Positions 55,042 through 64,000 of a stretch of DNA of 64,000 nt are shown here, piece by piece (the stretch's first letter is position 1; each line of letters opens with the position of its first letter). Both the position numbers and the translations under genes were made by a program. Source of the DNA: Shinella fusca (GTDB lineage Bacteria > Pseudomonadota > Alphaproteobacteria > Rhizobiales > Rhizobiaceae); the NCBI RefSeq assembly GCF_014203155.1, contig NZ_JACHIK010000004.1:372001-436000 (forward strand), written 5' to 3'. The notes below the pieces were generated by a model. That model saw nothing but the letters and a program-made list of their open reading frames with translations. It did no database searches and was not told the origin of the DNA.

Positions 55042-56031
55042 TCAGGAAGCGGCCGCAGGCGCGGCATCCAGCGCCTTCTGCCGGTCGGCATAGATGCGGG
55101 CGAGCCAGGCACAGACCATGAGCTGAATCTGGTGGAAGAGCATCAGCGGCAGCACGATCACGCCGATCGGCTGCCCGGCGAAGATGACGCTCGCCATCGG
55201 CACGCCGCTCGCAAGGCTCTTCTTCGAGCCGCAGAAGACGGCGGTGATGCAATCCTCCCGGCTGAAACCGAGAAGGCGGCCGCCGATGCTCGTGATGACC
55301 AGAACCGCGGCGAGCAGCAGGCAGTCGACGAGGACGATGAGCGCAAGGTCCTGCAATGCGAGCCGGTGCCAGATGCCCTCCGTGACGGCCTCGGAGAAGG
55401 CGAGATAGACGACCATGAGGATGGAGCCGCGGTCGAAGGGCATCAGCAGCTTCTTGCGGGCGCGCACCCAGTTGCCAATGAAAGGCTGGAGCGCCTGCCC
55501 GAGCACGAAGGGCAGGAAGAGTTGCAGCATGATCTTCCAGATCATGTCGAACGAGATGCCCGCCTGTCCGCCCGTCGAGAAGAAGAGCGCCATCAGCGCC
55601 GGCGTCAGGAAGATGCCGAGGATATTGGAGGTCGAGGCGGCGCAGATCGCGGCCGGCACGTTGCCGCCCGCAATGGAGGTGAAGGCGATGGACGACTGCA
55701 CCGTCGACGGCAGGACGCACAGGAAGAGAAGGCCCATATAGACCGGCTGGTCGATGAGCCAGGGCGAGAAGACGCCGAGCCCGAGGCCGAGCAGGGGAAA
55801 GAGGCCGAACGTCGCCACGAGAATGAAGAGCTGGAGACGCCAGTGCAGCACGCCCGCGATCACCACGTCGGTGGAGAGCCGTGCGCCGTGCAGGAAGAAG
55901 AGGAGGGCGATCGCGAGATTGGTGGCAACGCCGAACCATTCCGCCGGCCCGCCGGAAATCGGCAGAAGGGAGGCAAGCAGCACGGTCCCGAGAAGGAGGA
56001 GGGTGAAGGTATCGGGCAGGAGGCGTTTCAT
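55042..56031 (-). CDS. Bile acid:sodium symporter (SBF-like, YfeH/SLC10A7 type)
   Basis: A 329-residue protein with about ten transmembrane helices: PDTFTLLLLGTVLLASLLPI, LAIALLFFLHGARLSTDVVI, LCVLPSTVQSSIAFTSIAGG, DCITAVFCGSKKSLASGVPM. These match the SBF-like family of secondary transporters; the substrate is not predictable. The stop is 131 bp upstream of the DUF2325 gene. It is divergent from the broken LysR gene, its likely former regulator. Confidence 0.9.
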   Translation of the reverse strand: MKRLLPDTFTLLLLGTVLLASLLPISGGPAEWFGVATNLAIALLFFLHGARLSTDVVIAGVLHWRLQLFILVATFGLFPLLGLGLGVFSPWLIDQPVYMGLLFLCVLPSTVQSSIAFTSIAGGNVPAAICAASTSNILGIFLTPALMALFFSTGGQAGISFDMIWKIMLQLFLPFVLGQALQPFIGNWVRARKKLLMPFDRGSILMVVYLAFSEAVTEGIWHRLALQDLALIVLVDCLLLAAVLVITSIGGRLLGFSREDCITAVFCGSKKSLASGVPMASVIFAGQPIGVIVLPLMLFHQIQLMVCAWLARIYADRQKALDAAPAAAS

Positions 56032-56119
56032 GGCGCTCGATCAGCAGGTCTCGACAGGCCTTGCAATCTAGCTATCCTGTTTCGCGATGCAAACGATAAC
56101 ACTTATCGGGAATCGCGAT

Positions 56120-56985
56120 ATGCTTGACCTCGTGCAGTTGCGCAGCTTCGTCATGGTGGCGCAGACGAGAAGCTTCACCCTGTCGGCCGAGCGGCTCAGC
56201 CTCGGCCAGTCGACCGTCAGCCAGCACATCCAGCGGCTGGAACGCGCCCTCCGGCGCCGGCTCATCGATCGCGATACCCACGCCGTCCGGCTGACGGCCG
56301 ACGGCGAGGCGCTGCTGCCCCACGCCCGCCAGCTTCTCTCGCTGGAACGGCAGGCCGTCGCCCATTTCGACGGGGAGGGGCCGCGCGGCACCTTCCGGCT
56401 CGGCATTTCGGAAGACCTCGTCAGCGGGCAATTGCCGGGCCTTCTGGAGGACTTCATCGCCGACTATCCCTCCGTCGACCTCCAGCTCTCCGTGGCGCTC
56501 TCCAAGACGCTGGCCGAGATGCAGGATCGCGGCGAACTCGATCTCGTCATGGCCAAGCGTCGCATCGGCGAGCAGCGCGGCCAGGCCATCGTCCGCGAGC
56601 CGCTCGTCTGGCTGGCGAGCGATCCGGACGCCATGCTCGCCAAGCCGCGCTTCCGCTGATCGTCTTTCCGCCGCCGAGCCTTACCCGCCTCCTTTTGATG
56701 GAAGCGCTGGAGCGCAGCGGAACGCCCTGGCGCATCGTCTGCTCCTGCCAGAGCCTCAGCGGGCTCACCGCGGCGGCGCGCGCGGGCATGGGCGTCCTCG
56801 TCCAGCCGCGCAGTCTCGCCCCGGCGGGCCTGCGCGAAATCCCCCCGCCGGCCCTGCCGCCGCTGGAGGATGTGGAATTCGTCCTCGTGACAGCGCTTTC
56901 CGCGGACCAGGCCACCGTCTCGGCCTTCGCCCGCAAGGTGCGCGAGCGTTTCGGCAAGGGCTTTGCCGGCGTGACGCGGTCCTGA
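56120..56985 (+). pseudogene. LysR-family regulator interrupted by a frameshift
   Basis: The first part (MLDLVQLRSFVMVAQTRSFT...; STVSQHIQRLERALRRRLID) is a normal LTTR HTH and effector domain, ending prematurely at 56659 after AKPRFR. In the next frame the protein resumes as LPLIVFPPPSLTRLLLMEAL and runs to 56985 (GKGFAGVTRS). One base gained or two lost near 56645-56655 would explain this. Whole length would be about 288 residues. It is divergent from the SBF-type symporter. Confidence 0.85.
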
Positions 56986-57049
56986 CATGCATCAAGGGTG
57001 CCGGGCGCGTCATGCGCGCTGAATCCGCGCCGTCCTTTCCGACTGAGCC

Positions 57050-57089
57050 GGAAAAAGAAAACGCCGCGCGATCCTGCGACCGCGCGGCG
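57050..57089 (-). terminator. Rho-independent terminator after the iron-binding protein gene
   Basis: On the minus strand CGCCGCGCG, a 10-base loop and CGCGCGGCG are followed by TTTTCTTTTTC. It lies 23 bp after the stop of the substrate-binding gene. Confidence 0.88.
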
Positions 57090-57111
57090 CTTCAATCCCG
57101 GGAAGATGGCT

Positions 57112-58113
57112 TCAGAGAAGGCCGGCGGCCGTCATCAGTTCCACGACCTTCTTGCTGTCGAGCGTCGAGGCCTCGACCTTCGGCGCGTCGAGCTCCTTCA
57201 GCGGAACCAGCTTGGGGTTGGATTCGCCGGCAACGGCATATTCGAAGGAATCGCCGTCCTTGAGGATGGACTGCCCGCCCTTGCCGGTGACCCACTTGAG
57301 GAAGGCCTGCGCCTCCTTCGGGTGCTTGGTGCTCTTGAGCACCGCGCCGCCGGAAATGCTGACGAAGGCGCCCGGATTCTGGTTCCTGAAATAGTGCAGC
57401 GCGACGTTGTTGCTGTTCTCGCCGGTCTTCGCCTGGTCGCCGAACCAGTAGTAGTGATAGATCACCGCGCCTTCGATCTCGCCGGCATTGACCGCCTTCA
57501 TGGCGACGCTGTTGCCCTTGTAGGGCGTCGCGCCTTCCTTCAGCGCCGCAAGCCAGGACGCCGTCGTCTCCTCGCCCTTGAGCTGCAGCAGGGCGCCGAC
57601 GATCGCCTGGAAATCCGCGCCGGCGGGCGCAGCACCCCAGCGGCCCTTCCAGGCGGGATCGGCAAGGTCGAGCAGCGACTTCGGCAGCTTGTCCTCGGTC
57701 AGCTTCGTCTTGTCATAGGCAAAGACCGTCGAGCGGGCGGCGATGCCCGTCCACATGCCGTCGGCCGGGCGGTACTCGGCCGGGACCTGGTCGAGCGTTT
57801 CCTTGTCGACCGGCGCAAAGCGCCCGGCATTGTCGAGCAGGACCATGGCCGGGGAGTTTTCCGTCAGGAACACGTCGGCGGGCGTCAGGTCGCCCTCCTG
57901 AAGGAGAAGGTTGGCGATCTGCATGTCGCTGCCCTTGCGCACCGTGACCTTGATGCCCGTCTCCTTGGTGAACGCCTCGATCCACGCGTTGCCGAGCCCT
58001 TCGTGCTGGGCATTGTAAACGACGATCCCCTCGGAATCCTCGGCCGCGGCGCCGGAGGCGGCCGCCATCAGCAACGACAGCGCCGTCAGCGCGGTCCGGA
58101 TCGATCTGTTCAT
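57112..58113 (-). CDS. Ferric iron ABC transporter substrate-binding protein (FbpA/AfuA-like)
   Basis: A 333-residue periplasmic protein. Signal peptide from MNRSIRTALTALSLLMAAAS to AAA, mature start EDSEGIVVYNAQHEGLGNAW. TGIKVTVRKGSDMQIANLLL and GAVIYHYYWFGDQ, with the adjacent tyrosines that coordinate Fe(III) in the family, support ferric-iron binding. AAGGAG precedes the ATG at 58113. It is transcribed away from its permease and ATPase genes, unlike the usual collinear fbpABC. Confidence 0.9.
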   Translation of the reverse strand: MNRSIRTALTALSLLMAAASGAAAEDSEGIVVYNAQHEGLGNAWIEAFTKETGIKVTVRKGSDMQIANLLLQEGDLTPADVFLTENSPAMVLLDNAGRFAPVDKETLDQVPAEYRPADGMWTGIAARSTVFAYDKTKLTEDKLPKSLLDLADPAWKGRWGAAPAGADFQAIVGALLQLKGEETTASWLAALKEGATPYKGNSVAMKAVNAGEIEGAVIYHYYWFGDQAKTGENSNNVALHYFRNQNPGAFVSISGGAVLKSTKHPKEAQAFLKWVTGKGGQSILKDGDSFEYAVAGESNPKLVPLKELDAPKVEASTLDSKKVVELMTAAGLL

Positions 58114-58180
58114 ACTGCTCTCCTTTTCAAGACGGATGCCGGCCTTTTCCCACCGGCGCCGCGATACTGGCATAAAAACC

Positions 58181-58195
58181 TGAAAATGACATTCA
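58181..58195. promoter_or_regulatory. Candidate RirA iron-responsive (IRO) box
   Basis: TGAAAATGACATTCA fits TGA-N9-TCA, the core of the IRO box bound by the rhizobial iron regulator RirA. It lies in the 227-bp spacer between the divergent fbpA-like and fbpB-like genes, 68 bp before the former's start. Confidence 0.5.
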
Positions 58196-58340
58196 ACTTA
58201 TTGCGAGAAGAAGATCCGGCAGGCCGCCGGCTCGGGAAATCCGCTAAGGCCTCGTCACCCGCCGGCCTGCCGCATTACAAACCATTGCGTTTTAGTCAAG
58301 AAATCCTTAGGGCAGGGGGCTGGCGTCGCACAAGACGCAA

Positions 58341-59953
58341 ATGGTCTTCTCTTTCAGGCATGAGGGCATGGGCCTGTTGCAGGAAAATACGGCAGAGGCA
58401 CTCGATACGGCGTGGCCCGCGGCGCAGCGACGGCAGGACGCCCGCGTGCCGCATGCGCCCATGGTGGTGCTGGCCGCGCTGATAGCGCTGTTCAGCCTCG
58501 TTCCCCTCGGCTTCATCGGCTGGGTGACCTACGATGTCGGCTGGGAGACGGTGAAGACCCTCGTCTTCCGCCCCCGCGTCGGCGAACTGGTCCTCAACAC
58601 CGTCTATCTCGAGCTGATCGCCATTCCGCTGTCCATCATCGTCGCGGTCGCCACGGCCTTCCTGACGGAGCGCTCGGACATTCCCTTCGCCCGCCTGTGG
58701 GCGTGGCTGGCGGTCACGCCGCTCGCGGTGCCCGCCTTCGTGCACAGCTATGCCTGGGTCAGCCTGATCCCCAGCATGCACGGACTTGCTAGCGGCGTCT
58801 TCGTCGCGGTGCTCGCCTATTATCCGTTCCTCTACCTGCCCGTCGCCGCCACGCTGCGCCGCCTCGATCCGGCGGTGGAGGATGCCGCCGCCTCGCTCGG
58901 CCTTGCGCCGGCCGCCGTGTTCTTCCGCGTGGTGCTGCCGCAATTGCGCATTCCCCTTTGCGGCGGCTCGCTGCTGATCGGCTTGCATCTTCTTTCCGAA
59001 TACGGCCTCTTCGCCATGATCCGGTTCGACACGCTGGCGACGGCCATCGTCGACCAGTTCCAGTCCTCCTACAACAGCCCGGCCGCCAACATGATCGGCG
59101 GCGTGCTGGTCGCCTGCTGCCTCTTCCTGCTGGCGCTCGAAGTGCTTTTGCGGGGCAACGAGCGCTATGCGCGCGTCGGCACCGGCACGGCACGGCCGGC
59201 CGACCGGCAGAAGCTCGGCCGCTTCCGCCTGCCCGCCCTGCTGCTGCCCGCGGCGATGGCAGCGCTGACGCTCGGCGTGCCGCTGATCACGCTCGGCCGC
59301 TGGCTCTGGCTGGGGGGCCTTGCCATCTGGGACGGCGCGGTGACGGGCGCGGTGGTGCAGACCCTCGTGCTCGCCCTTGCCGGCGGAGTGCTGACGACGA
59401 TTGCCGCCGTGCCGATGGCCTGGCTGTCGGTGCGCGCGCCGGGCCGGCTGCAACGGCTGCTCGAAGCCTGCCACTACTATGTCGGCTCGCTGCCGGGCGT
59501 CGTGGTGGCGCTGGCGCTGGTGTCGATCACCGTGCGCTTCCTGCTGCCGCTCTACCAGACCTTCGCCATGCTGCTTGCCGGCTATGTGCTCATGTTCCTG
59601 CCGCGCGCGCTGGTCGGCCTTCGCGCCAGCATCGCGCAGGCGCCCGTCGAGCTGGAGCGGGCGGCCATGGCGCTCGGGCGCACGCCCGGGCAGGCCCTGC
59701 GGCAGGTCACCCTGCGGCTCGCCGCGCCGGGCGCTGCGGCCGGCGTCGCGCTCGTCGCGCTCGGCATCACCAACGAGCTGACGGCGACGCTGATGCTCGC
59801 GCCAAACGGGGTGGAAACGCTCGCCACCCGTTTCTGGTCGCTGACCAGCGAGATCGACTACGTCGCCGCCGCGCCCTATGCGGTGATGATGGTGGCGCTG
59901 TCGCTGCCGCTCACCCTTCTTCTCCATGCCCAATCGAAACGGACGGCCGGTCA

Positions 59954-59957
<4 letters not shown>
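58341..59957 (+). CDS. Ferric iron ABC transporter permease (FbpB-like)
   Basis: A 538-residue inner-membrane protein with about 12 helices and two permease domains. Each contains an EAA-like loop: [20 protein letters not shown]-type and [20 protein letters not shown]. The start is uncertain: ATG at 58341 or at 58368 (MGLLQENT), neither with a strong ribosome site. Its stop overlaps the ATPase gene (ATGA). Confidence 0.92.
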
Positions 59958-60988
<1,031 letters not shown>

Positions 60989-60997
60989 CGGCCGCCG

Positions 60998-61618
60998 TCA
61001 GGCGGCCGCACCCGGCAGGTAGGGCATGACCTCCATCGCGCCGCGATAGATCATGTCGAGCGCGACATAGAGGATGATCGCAAGGCCGACATAGGCGATC
61101 CAGCGGTGCTTGCTGAGCAGGCGCGCGATGAAGTTGGCCGCAATGCCCATCAGCGCGATGGAGAGCACAAGGCCGAGGATCAGCACGCTCGGATGCTCGC
61201 GCGCGGCGCCCGCGACGGCAAGCACGTTGTCGAGCGACATGGAGACGTCGGCGACGACGATCTGGGTTGCGGCCTGGAAGAAGGTCTTCTTCGGCGCGTT
61301 CTCGACATCGACGCCGCTCTCATCCTCATGGCCGGTGGCCCGCAGCTCGCGCCACATCTTCCAGCACACCCACAGCAGCAGGAGGCCGCCGGCAAGCAAG
61401 AGGCCGATGATGGCGAGGAGATGCACGGCGACCGTGGCGAAGAGGATACGCAGCACGGTGGCGGCGATGATGCCGACGAAGATCGCCTTCTTGCGCTGCG
61501 CGGGATCGAGCCCCGCGGCGGCGAGGCCAATGACCACCGCATTGTCCCCCGCAAGGACCAGGTCGATCGCAATCACCTGCAGGAGCGCCGTCAGGCCGGC
61601 CGCTGTCAGAATTTCCAT
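60998..61618 (-). CDS. TerC-family membrane protein
   Basis: A 206-residue integral membrane protein of the TerC/YjbE group, with six or seven helices and the conserved acidic motifs IDLVLAGDNAVVIGLAAAGL and ADVSMSLDNVLAVAGAA. Members move or handle metal ions such as manganese. It is convergent with fbpC (stops 9 bp apart). I see no yybP-ykoY riboswitch in its upstream region. Confidence 0.92.
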   Translation of the reverse strand: MEILTAAGLTALLQVIAIDLVLAGDNAVVIGLAAAGLDPAQRKKAIFVGIIAATVLRILFATVAVHLLAIIGLLLAGGLLLLWVCWKMWRELRATGHEDESGVDVENAPKKTFFQAATQIVVADVSMSLDNVLAVAGAAREHPSVLILGLVLSIALMGIAANFIARLLSKHRWIAYVGLAIILYVALDMIYRGAMEVMPYLPGAAA

Positions 61619-61776
61619 GATGTCCCACCTTCGCTATGCTGTCTGCCGGCGCCGCGCGTCGCGGCCCGAATACTCTCCGCCAGAATGACCCGCCGGACGC
61701 GGCAACACGCCGCCATCCCGGCCTTTCGACCAGTACAGCGTCCGCTTTGCCTTTTGCAAGGCCGCGCTGCACTTCT

Positions 61777-62526
61777 TCAGGCGGTTCGGCGGAATCCTTC
61801 GCTGGCGGCCAGCAGGCCGCGCGTATAGTCCTGCGTCACCCGGCGCGCGGCAAGGTCGGCGGCGGTCAATTGCTCGACCGCCCGCCCGTTCTGCATGACC
61901 ATCAGCCGGTCGCACATATGGGTGACGACGGCAAGGTCGTGGCTGACCATGACGAAGGTGAGCCCGCGCGCCGCGCGGAGCTGTTCGAGCAGGTTCAGCA
62001 CCTCCGCCTGCACCGAGGCGTCGAGCGCCGAGGTCGGCTCGTCGAGGAGAAGGATGGACGGCTCGAGGATCAGCGCGCGGGCGATCGCCACGCGCTGGCG
62101 CTGGCCGCCGGAGAGCTGGTGCGAATAGCGAAAGCGGAAGCCCGCGCCGAGGCCCACCTCGTCGAGCGCGCGCACGATGCGGCTTTCCGTATCGTCGAAG
62201 CCGTGGATGGCCAGCGGCTCCAGCAGCAGCCGGTCGACCGTCTGGCGCGGATGCAGCGAACCGTAGGGGTCCTGGAACACCATCTGCACCGTGCGGTAGA
62301 AGGCCTTGTCGCGCCTGTCGCCCAGCACCTTGCCGCCAATCGCGATGGTGCCGCCGGTAACGGGCGCGAGCCCCGCCACGGCGCGAAGCAGGGTCGACTT
62401 GCCCGAGCCGGATTCGCCGACGAGGCCGAAGGATTCGCCCGGCGCGACGGAGAGGCTGACATCCTCCACCGCGACGAAATCGTCGAAGGCGACGCGAAGG
62501 CCGTCGATGGCGAGAGCCGGCGTCAT
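61777..62526 (-). CDS. Peptide-type ABC transporter ATPase (DppF/OppF-like)
   Basis: A 249-residue ATPase with Walker [14 protein letters not shown]-loop VFQDPYGSLHPRQTV, signature LSGGQRQRVAIARAL, Walker [12 protein letters not shown] and H-loop VSHDLAVV. The Q-loop DPYGSL is typical of dipeptide/oligopeptide systems. The ATG at 62526 overlaps the DppD-like stop. It is the downstream member of a pair. Confidence 0.93.
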   Translation of the reverse strand: MTPALAIDGLRVAFDDFVAVEDVSLSVAPGESFGLVGESGSGKSTLLRAVAGLAPVTGGTIAIGGKVLGDRRDKAFYRTVQMVFQDPYGSLHPRQTVDRLLLEPLAIHGFDDTESRIVRALDEVGLGAGFRFRYSHQLSGGQRQRVAIARALILEPSILLLDEPTSALDASVQAEVLNLLEQLRAARGLTFVMVSHDLAVVTHMCDRLMVMQNGRAVEQLTAADLAARRVTQDYTRGLLAASEGFRRTA

Positions 62527-63356
62527 TCTTTCCACTCCGCTTTGCGTTCGAGCACGGGCAGGGGATGCCGGTCCGCACCGATTTCGGGCATGCAGTTGAG
62601 AAGGCCCCGCGTATAGGGATGCTCGGCCTCGGCGAGGCGTGCGGCCGGCAGTTCCTCGACGATGCGGCCGGCATACATGACGATGACACGGTCGCAGAAG
62701 GAGGAGACGAGGCGAAGGTCGTGCGAGATGAAGATAAGGCCCATGCCACGCTCGGCCACCAGACGGTTGAGGATGGCGAGCACTTCGAGCTGCACGGTCA
62801 CGTCGAGCGCCGAGGTCGGCTCGTCGGCGATCAGCAGCTCGGGGCCGGCGACCAGCATCATGGCGATCATCACGCGCTGGCCCATGCCGCCGGAGACCTC
62901 GTGCGGGTAGAGGTCGAAGACGCGCTCGGGGTCGCGGATCTGCACGGCGGCGAGCATGTCGAGCGCGCGCCTGCGGGCCTCCGCCTTGCTCACCGGCTCA
63001 TGCGCGCGCAAGGTCTCGACGATCTGCCGGCCGATGGTCATGACCGGGTTCAGCGAATATTTCGGGTCCTGCAGCACCATGGCGATGCGCTTGCCGCGCA
63101 GCGCCCGCCGCTCGGCCTTCGAGGCCTTCAGGAGGTCGATGCCGTTGAAATCGAGCCGCTTGGCCGTGATCACGCCATGCTCTGGCGTCAGGCCCATGAT
63201 GGCGCGGCCGGTCTGCGACTTGCCGGAGCCGCTCTCGCCGACGATGCCGAGACGTTCGCGGCCAAGCGTGAAGGAGACGCCGCGCACCGCTTCGATGATG
63301 CCGGTGCGGGTGGGGAAGGTGACGCGCAGGTCCTCGACGGTCAGAAGCGCGCTCAC
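62523..63356 (-). CDS. Peptide-type ABC transporter ATPase (DppD/OppD-like)
   Basis: A 277-residue ATPase beginning with GTG at 63356 ([19 protein letters not shown]) that overlaps the permease stop. It has Walker [14 protein letters not shown]-loop [16 protein letters not shown], signature [15 protein letters not shown], Walker [12 protein letters not shown] and the C-terminal [12 protein letters not shown]-type peptide-transporter tail. Substrate not predictable. Confidence 0.93.
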   Translation of the reverse strand: MSALLTVEDLRVTFPTRTGIIEAVRGVSFTLGRERLGIVGESGSGKSQTGRAIMGLTPEHGVITAKRLDFNGIDLLKASKAERRALRGKRIAMVLQDPKYSLNPVMTIGRQIVETLRAHEPVSKAEARRRALDMLAAVQIRDPERVFDLYPHEVSGGMGQRVMIAMMLVAGPELLIADEPTSALDVTVQLEVLAILNRLVAERGMGLIFISHDLRLVSSFCDRVIVMYAGRIVEELPAARLAEAEHPYTRGLLNCMPEIGADRHPLPVLERKAEWKE

Positions 63357-64000
63357 TGGCCGCTTCCCCGCGGATCGAGCGCATCGCGCAGCCCGTCGCC
63401 GAGCAGGTTGAAGCCGAGGCTGACGATGAGGATGGCAAAGCCCGGCATGGCGGCGACCCACCACTGGTCGAGGATGAAGCGGCGGCCGGAGGCGATCATC
63501 GCGCCCCATTCGGGCAGCGGCGGCTGCGCGCCGAGGCCGAGGAAACCGAGGCCGGCGGCCGTGAGGATGATGCCGGCCATATCGAGCGTCACGCGCACGA
63601 TGAGCGAGGAGATGCAGAGCGGCATGATATGGCGCAGCACGATACGCCAGGGGGAAGCGCCCATCAGCCGCACGGCAAGGATGTAGTCGGAATTGCGCAC
63701 GGTCAGCGTCTCGGCCCGCGCGATGCGCGCATAGGGCGGCCAGGAGGTGATGGCGATGGCGATGATGGCATTGCCGATGCCGGGGCCGAGCGCAGCGACG
63801 AAGGCGAGGGCCAGCACGAGCTTGGGGAAGGCGAGGAAGATATCGGTGATGCGCATCAGCACCGCATCCACCCAGCCGCCCGCATAGCCGGCGACCGTGC
63901 CGACGAGAAGGCCGATGGGCGCGGCGATGACCGCCACCAGCACGACCACCTGGAGCGTGAGGCGCGAGCCGTAGATGAGGCGCGAGAGGATGTCGCGGCC
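63353..64000 (-). CDS. Peptide-type ABC transporter permease (DppC-like), 5' end outside window
   Basis: The frame is open to the right edge (216 codons seen, starting GRDILSRLIYGSRLTLQ), so the start is missing. Helices and the EAA loop (RIARAETLTVRNSDYILAVR) are typical of DppC/OppC. The terminal SLGFNLLGDGLRDALDPRG motif is diagnostic of this family. Confidence 0.94.
   Translation of the reverse strand, partial: GRDILSRLIYGSRLTLQVVVLVAVIAAPIGLLVGTVAGYAGGWVDAVLMRITDIFLAFPKLVLALAFVAALGPGIGNAIIAIAITSWPPYARIARAETLTVRNSDYILAVRLMGASPWRIVLRHIMPLCISSLIVRVTLDMAGIILTAAGLGFLGLGAQPPLPEWGAMIASGRRFILDQWWVAAMPGFAILIVSLGFNLLGDGLRDALDPRGSGQ

Noticed and set aside
61619-61776. yybP-ykoY manganese riboswitch before the TerC-family gene
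   Set aside because: The family is often under such a riboswitch, but the conserved core was not found by eye.

Overview
This is a GC-rich, densely coded window from an alphaproteobacterium, almost certainly of the Rhizobiales/Rhizobiaceae. The strongest evidence is a complete repA-repB-repC cassette on the minus strand at 49.0-52.6 kb. It carries a predicted antisense counter-transcript between repB and repC, so the window probably lies on a repABC plasmid or chromid. The genus cannot be fixed from the sequence alone; Ensifer, Shinella, Rhizobium and Agrobacterium relatives are all plausible.

Layout. (1) 1-5.7 kb: the first 1,293 residues of a giant RTX/VCBS surface or secreted protein (minus strand, runs off the left edge), a LuxR-type regulator and a decayed IS5-type transposase remnant. 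(2) 5.8-17.9 kb: a respiratory nitrate reductase island. It has a Crp/Fnr-type regulator without Fe-S cysteines, an FNR-like box, a fused NarK1-NarK2 transporter, narGHJI, a parvulin-type PPIase and a DUF2478 protein whose C-terminus reads antisense through a TetR relic. (3) 18-20.6 kb: LysR regulator, NTF2/SnoaL-like protein, metallo-beta-lactamase-fold hydrolase and an unusually structured intergenic patch. (4) 20.6-31.7 kb: a polyamine/guanidino-compound island. A PotFGHI-type ABC importer and an agmatinase-family ureohydrolase lie on one strand; cupin, FAD oxidoreductase, aldehyde dehydrogenase and amidohydrolase lie on the other, with a LysR regulator between them. (5) 31.7-33.1 kb: a gene graveyard of at least five unrelated truncated fragments. 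(6) 33.1-45.8 kb: VOC/MarR pair, then a two-partner-secretion locus (TpsB, a 2,002-residue TpsA and a translationally linked IalB-like protein) and two regulators. (7) 46.1-52.6 kb: plasmid maintenance block with scpB, DUF1403, a tyrosine recombinase with a 35-bp inverted repeat at its start, and repCBA. (8) 53-64 kb: a hypothetical protein, a DUF2325 protein behind a 16-bp-arm perfect palindrome, an SBF-type symporter, a frameshifted LysR gene, a divergently arranged ferric-iron ABC transporter with a RirA-like box, a TerC-family protein, and the start of a peptide (Dpp/Opp) ABC operon running off the right edge.

How the parts fit. The Nar island should provide anaerobic nitrate uptake and respiration under Crp/Fnr control. 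The polyamine block should import and oxidise polyamines or guanidino-compounds to usable carbon and nitrogen. The adhesin and TPS genes suggest surface attachment. The scpB/DUF1403/recombinase set next to repABC looks like an accessory replicon-maintenance module, and is my best candidate for an under-described system.

Limits: all family assignments come from reading sequence motifs without database searches. Exact starts, operators and ncRNA ends are predictions.
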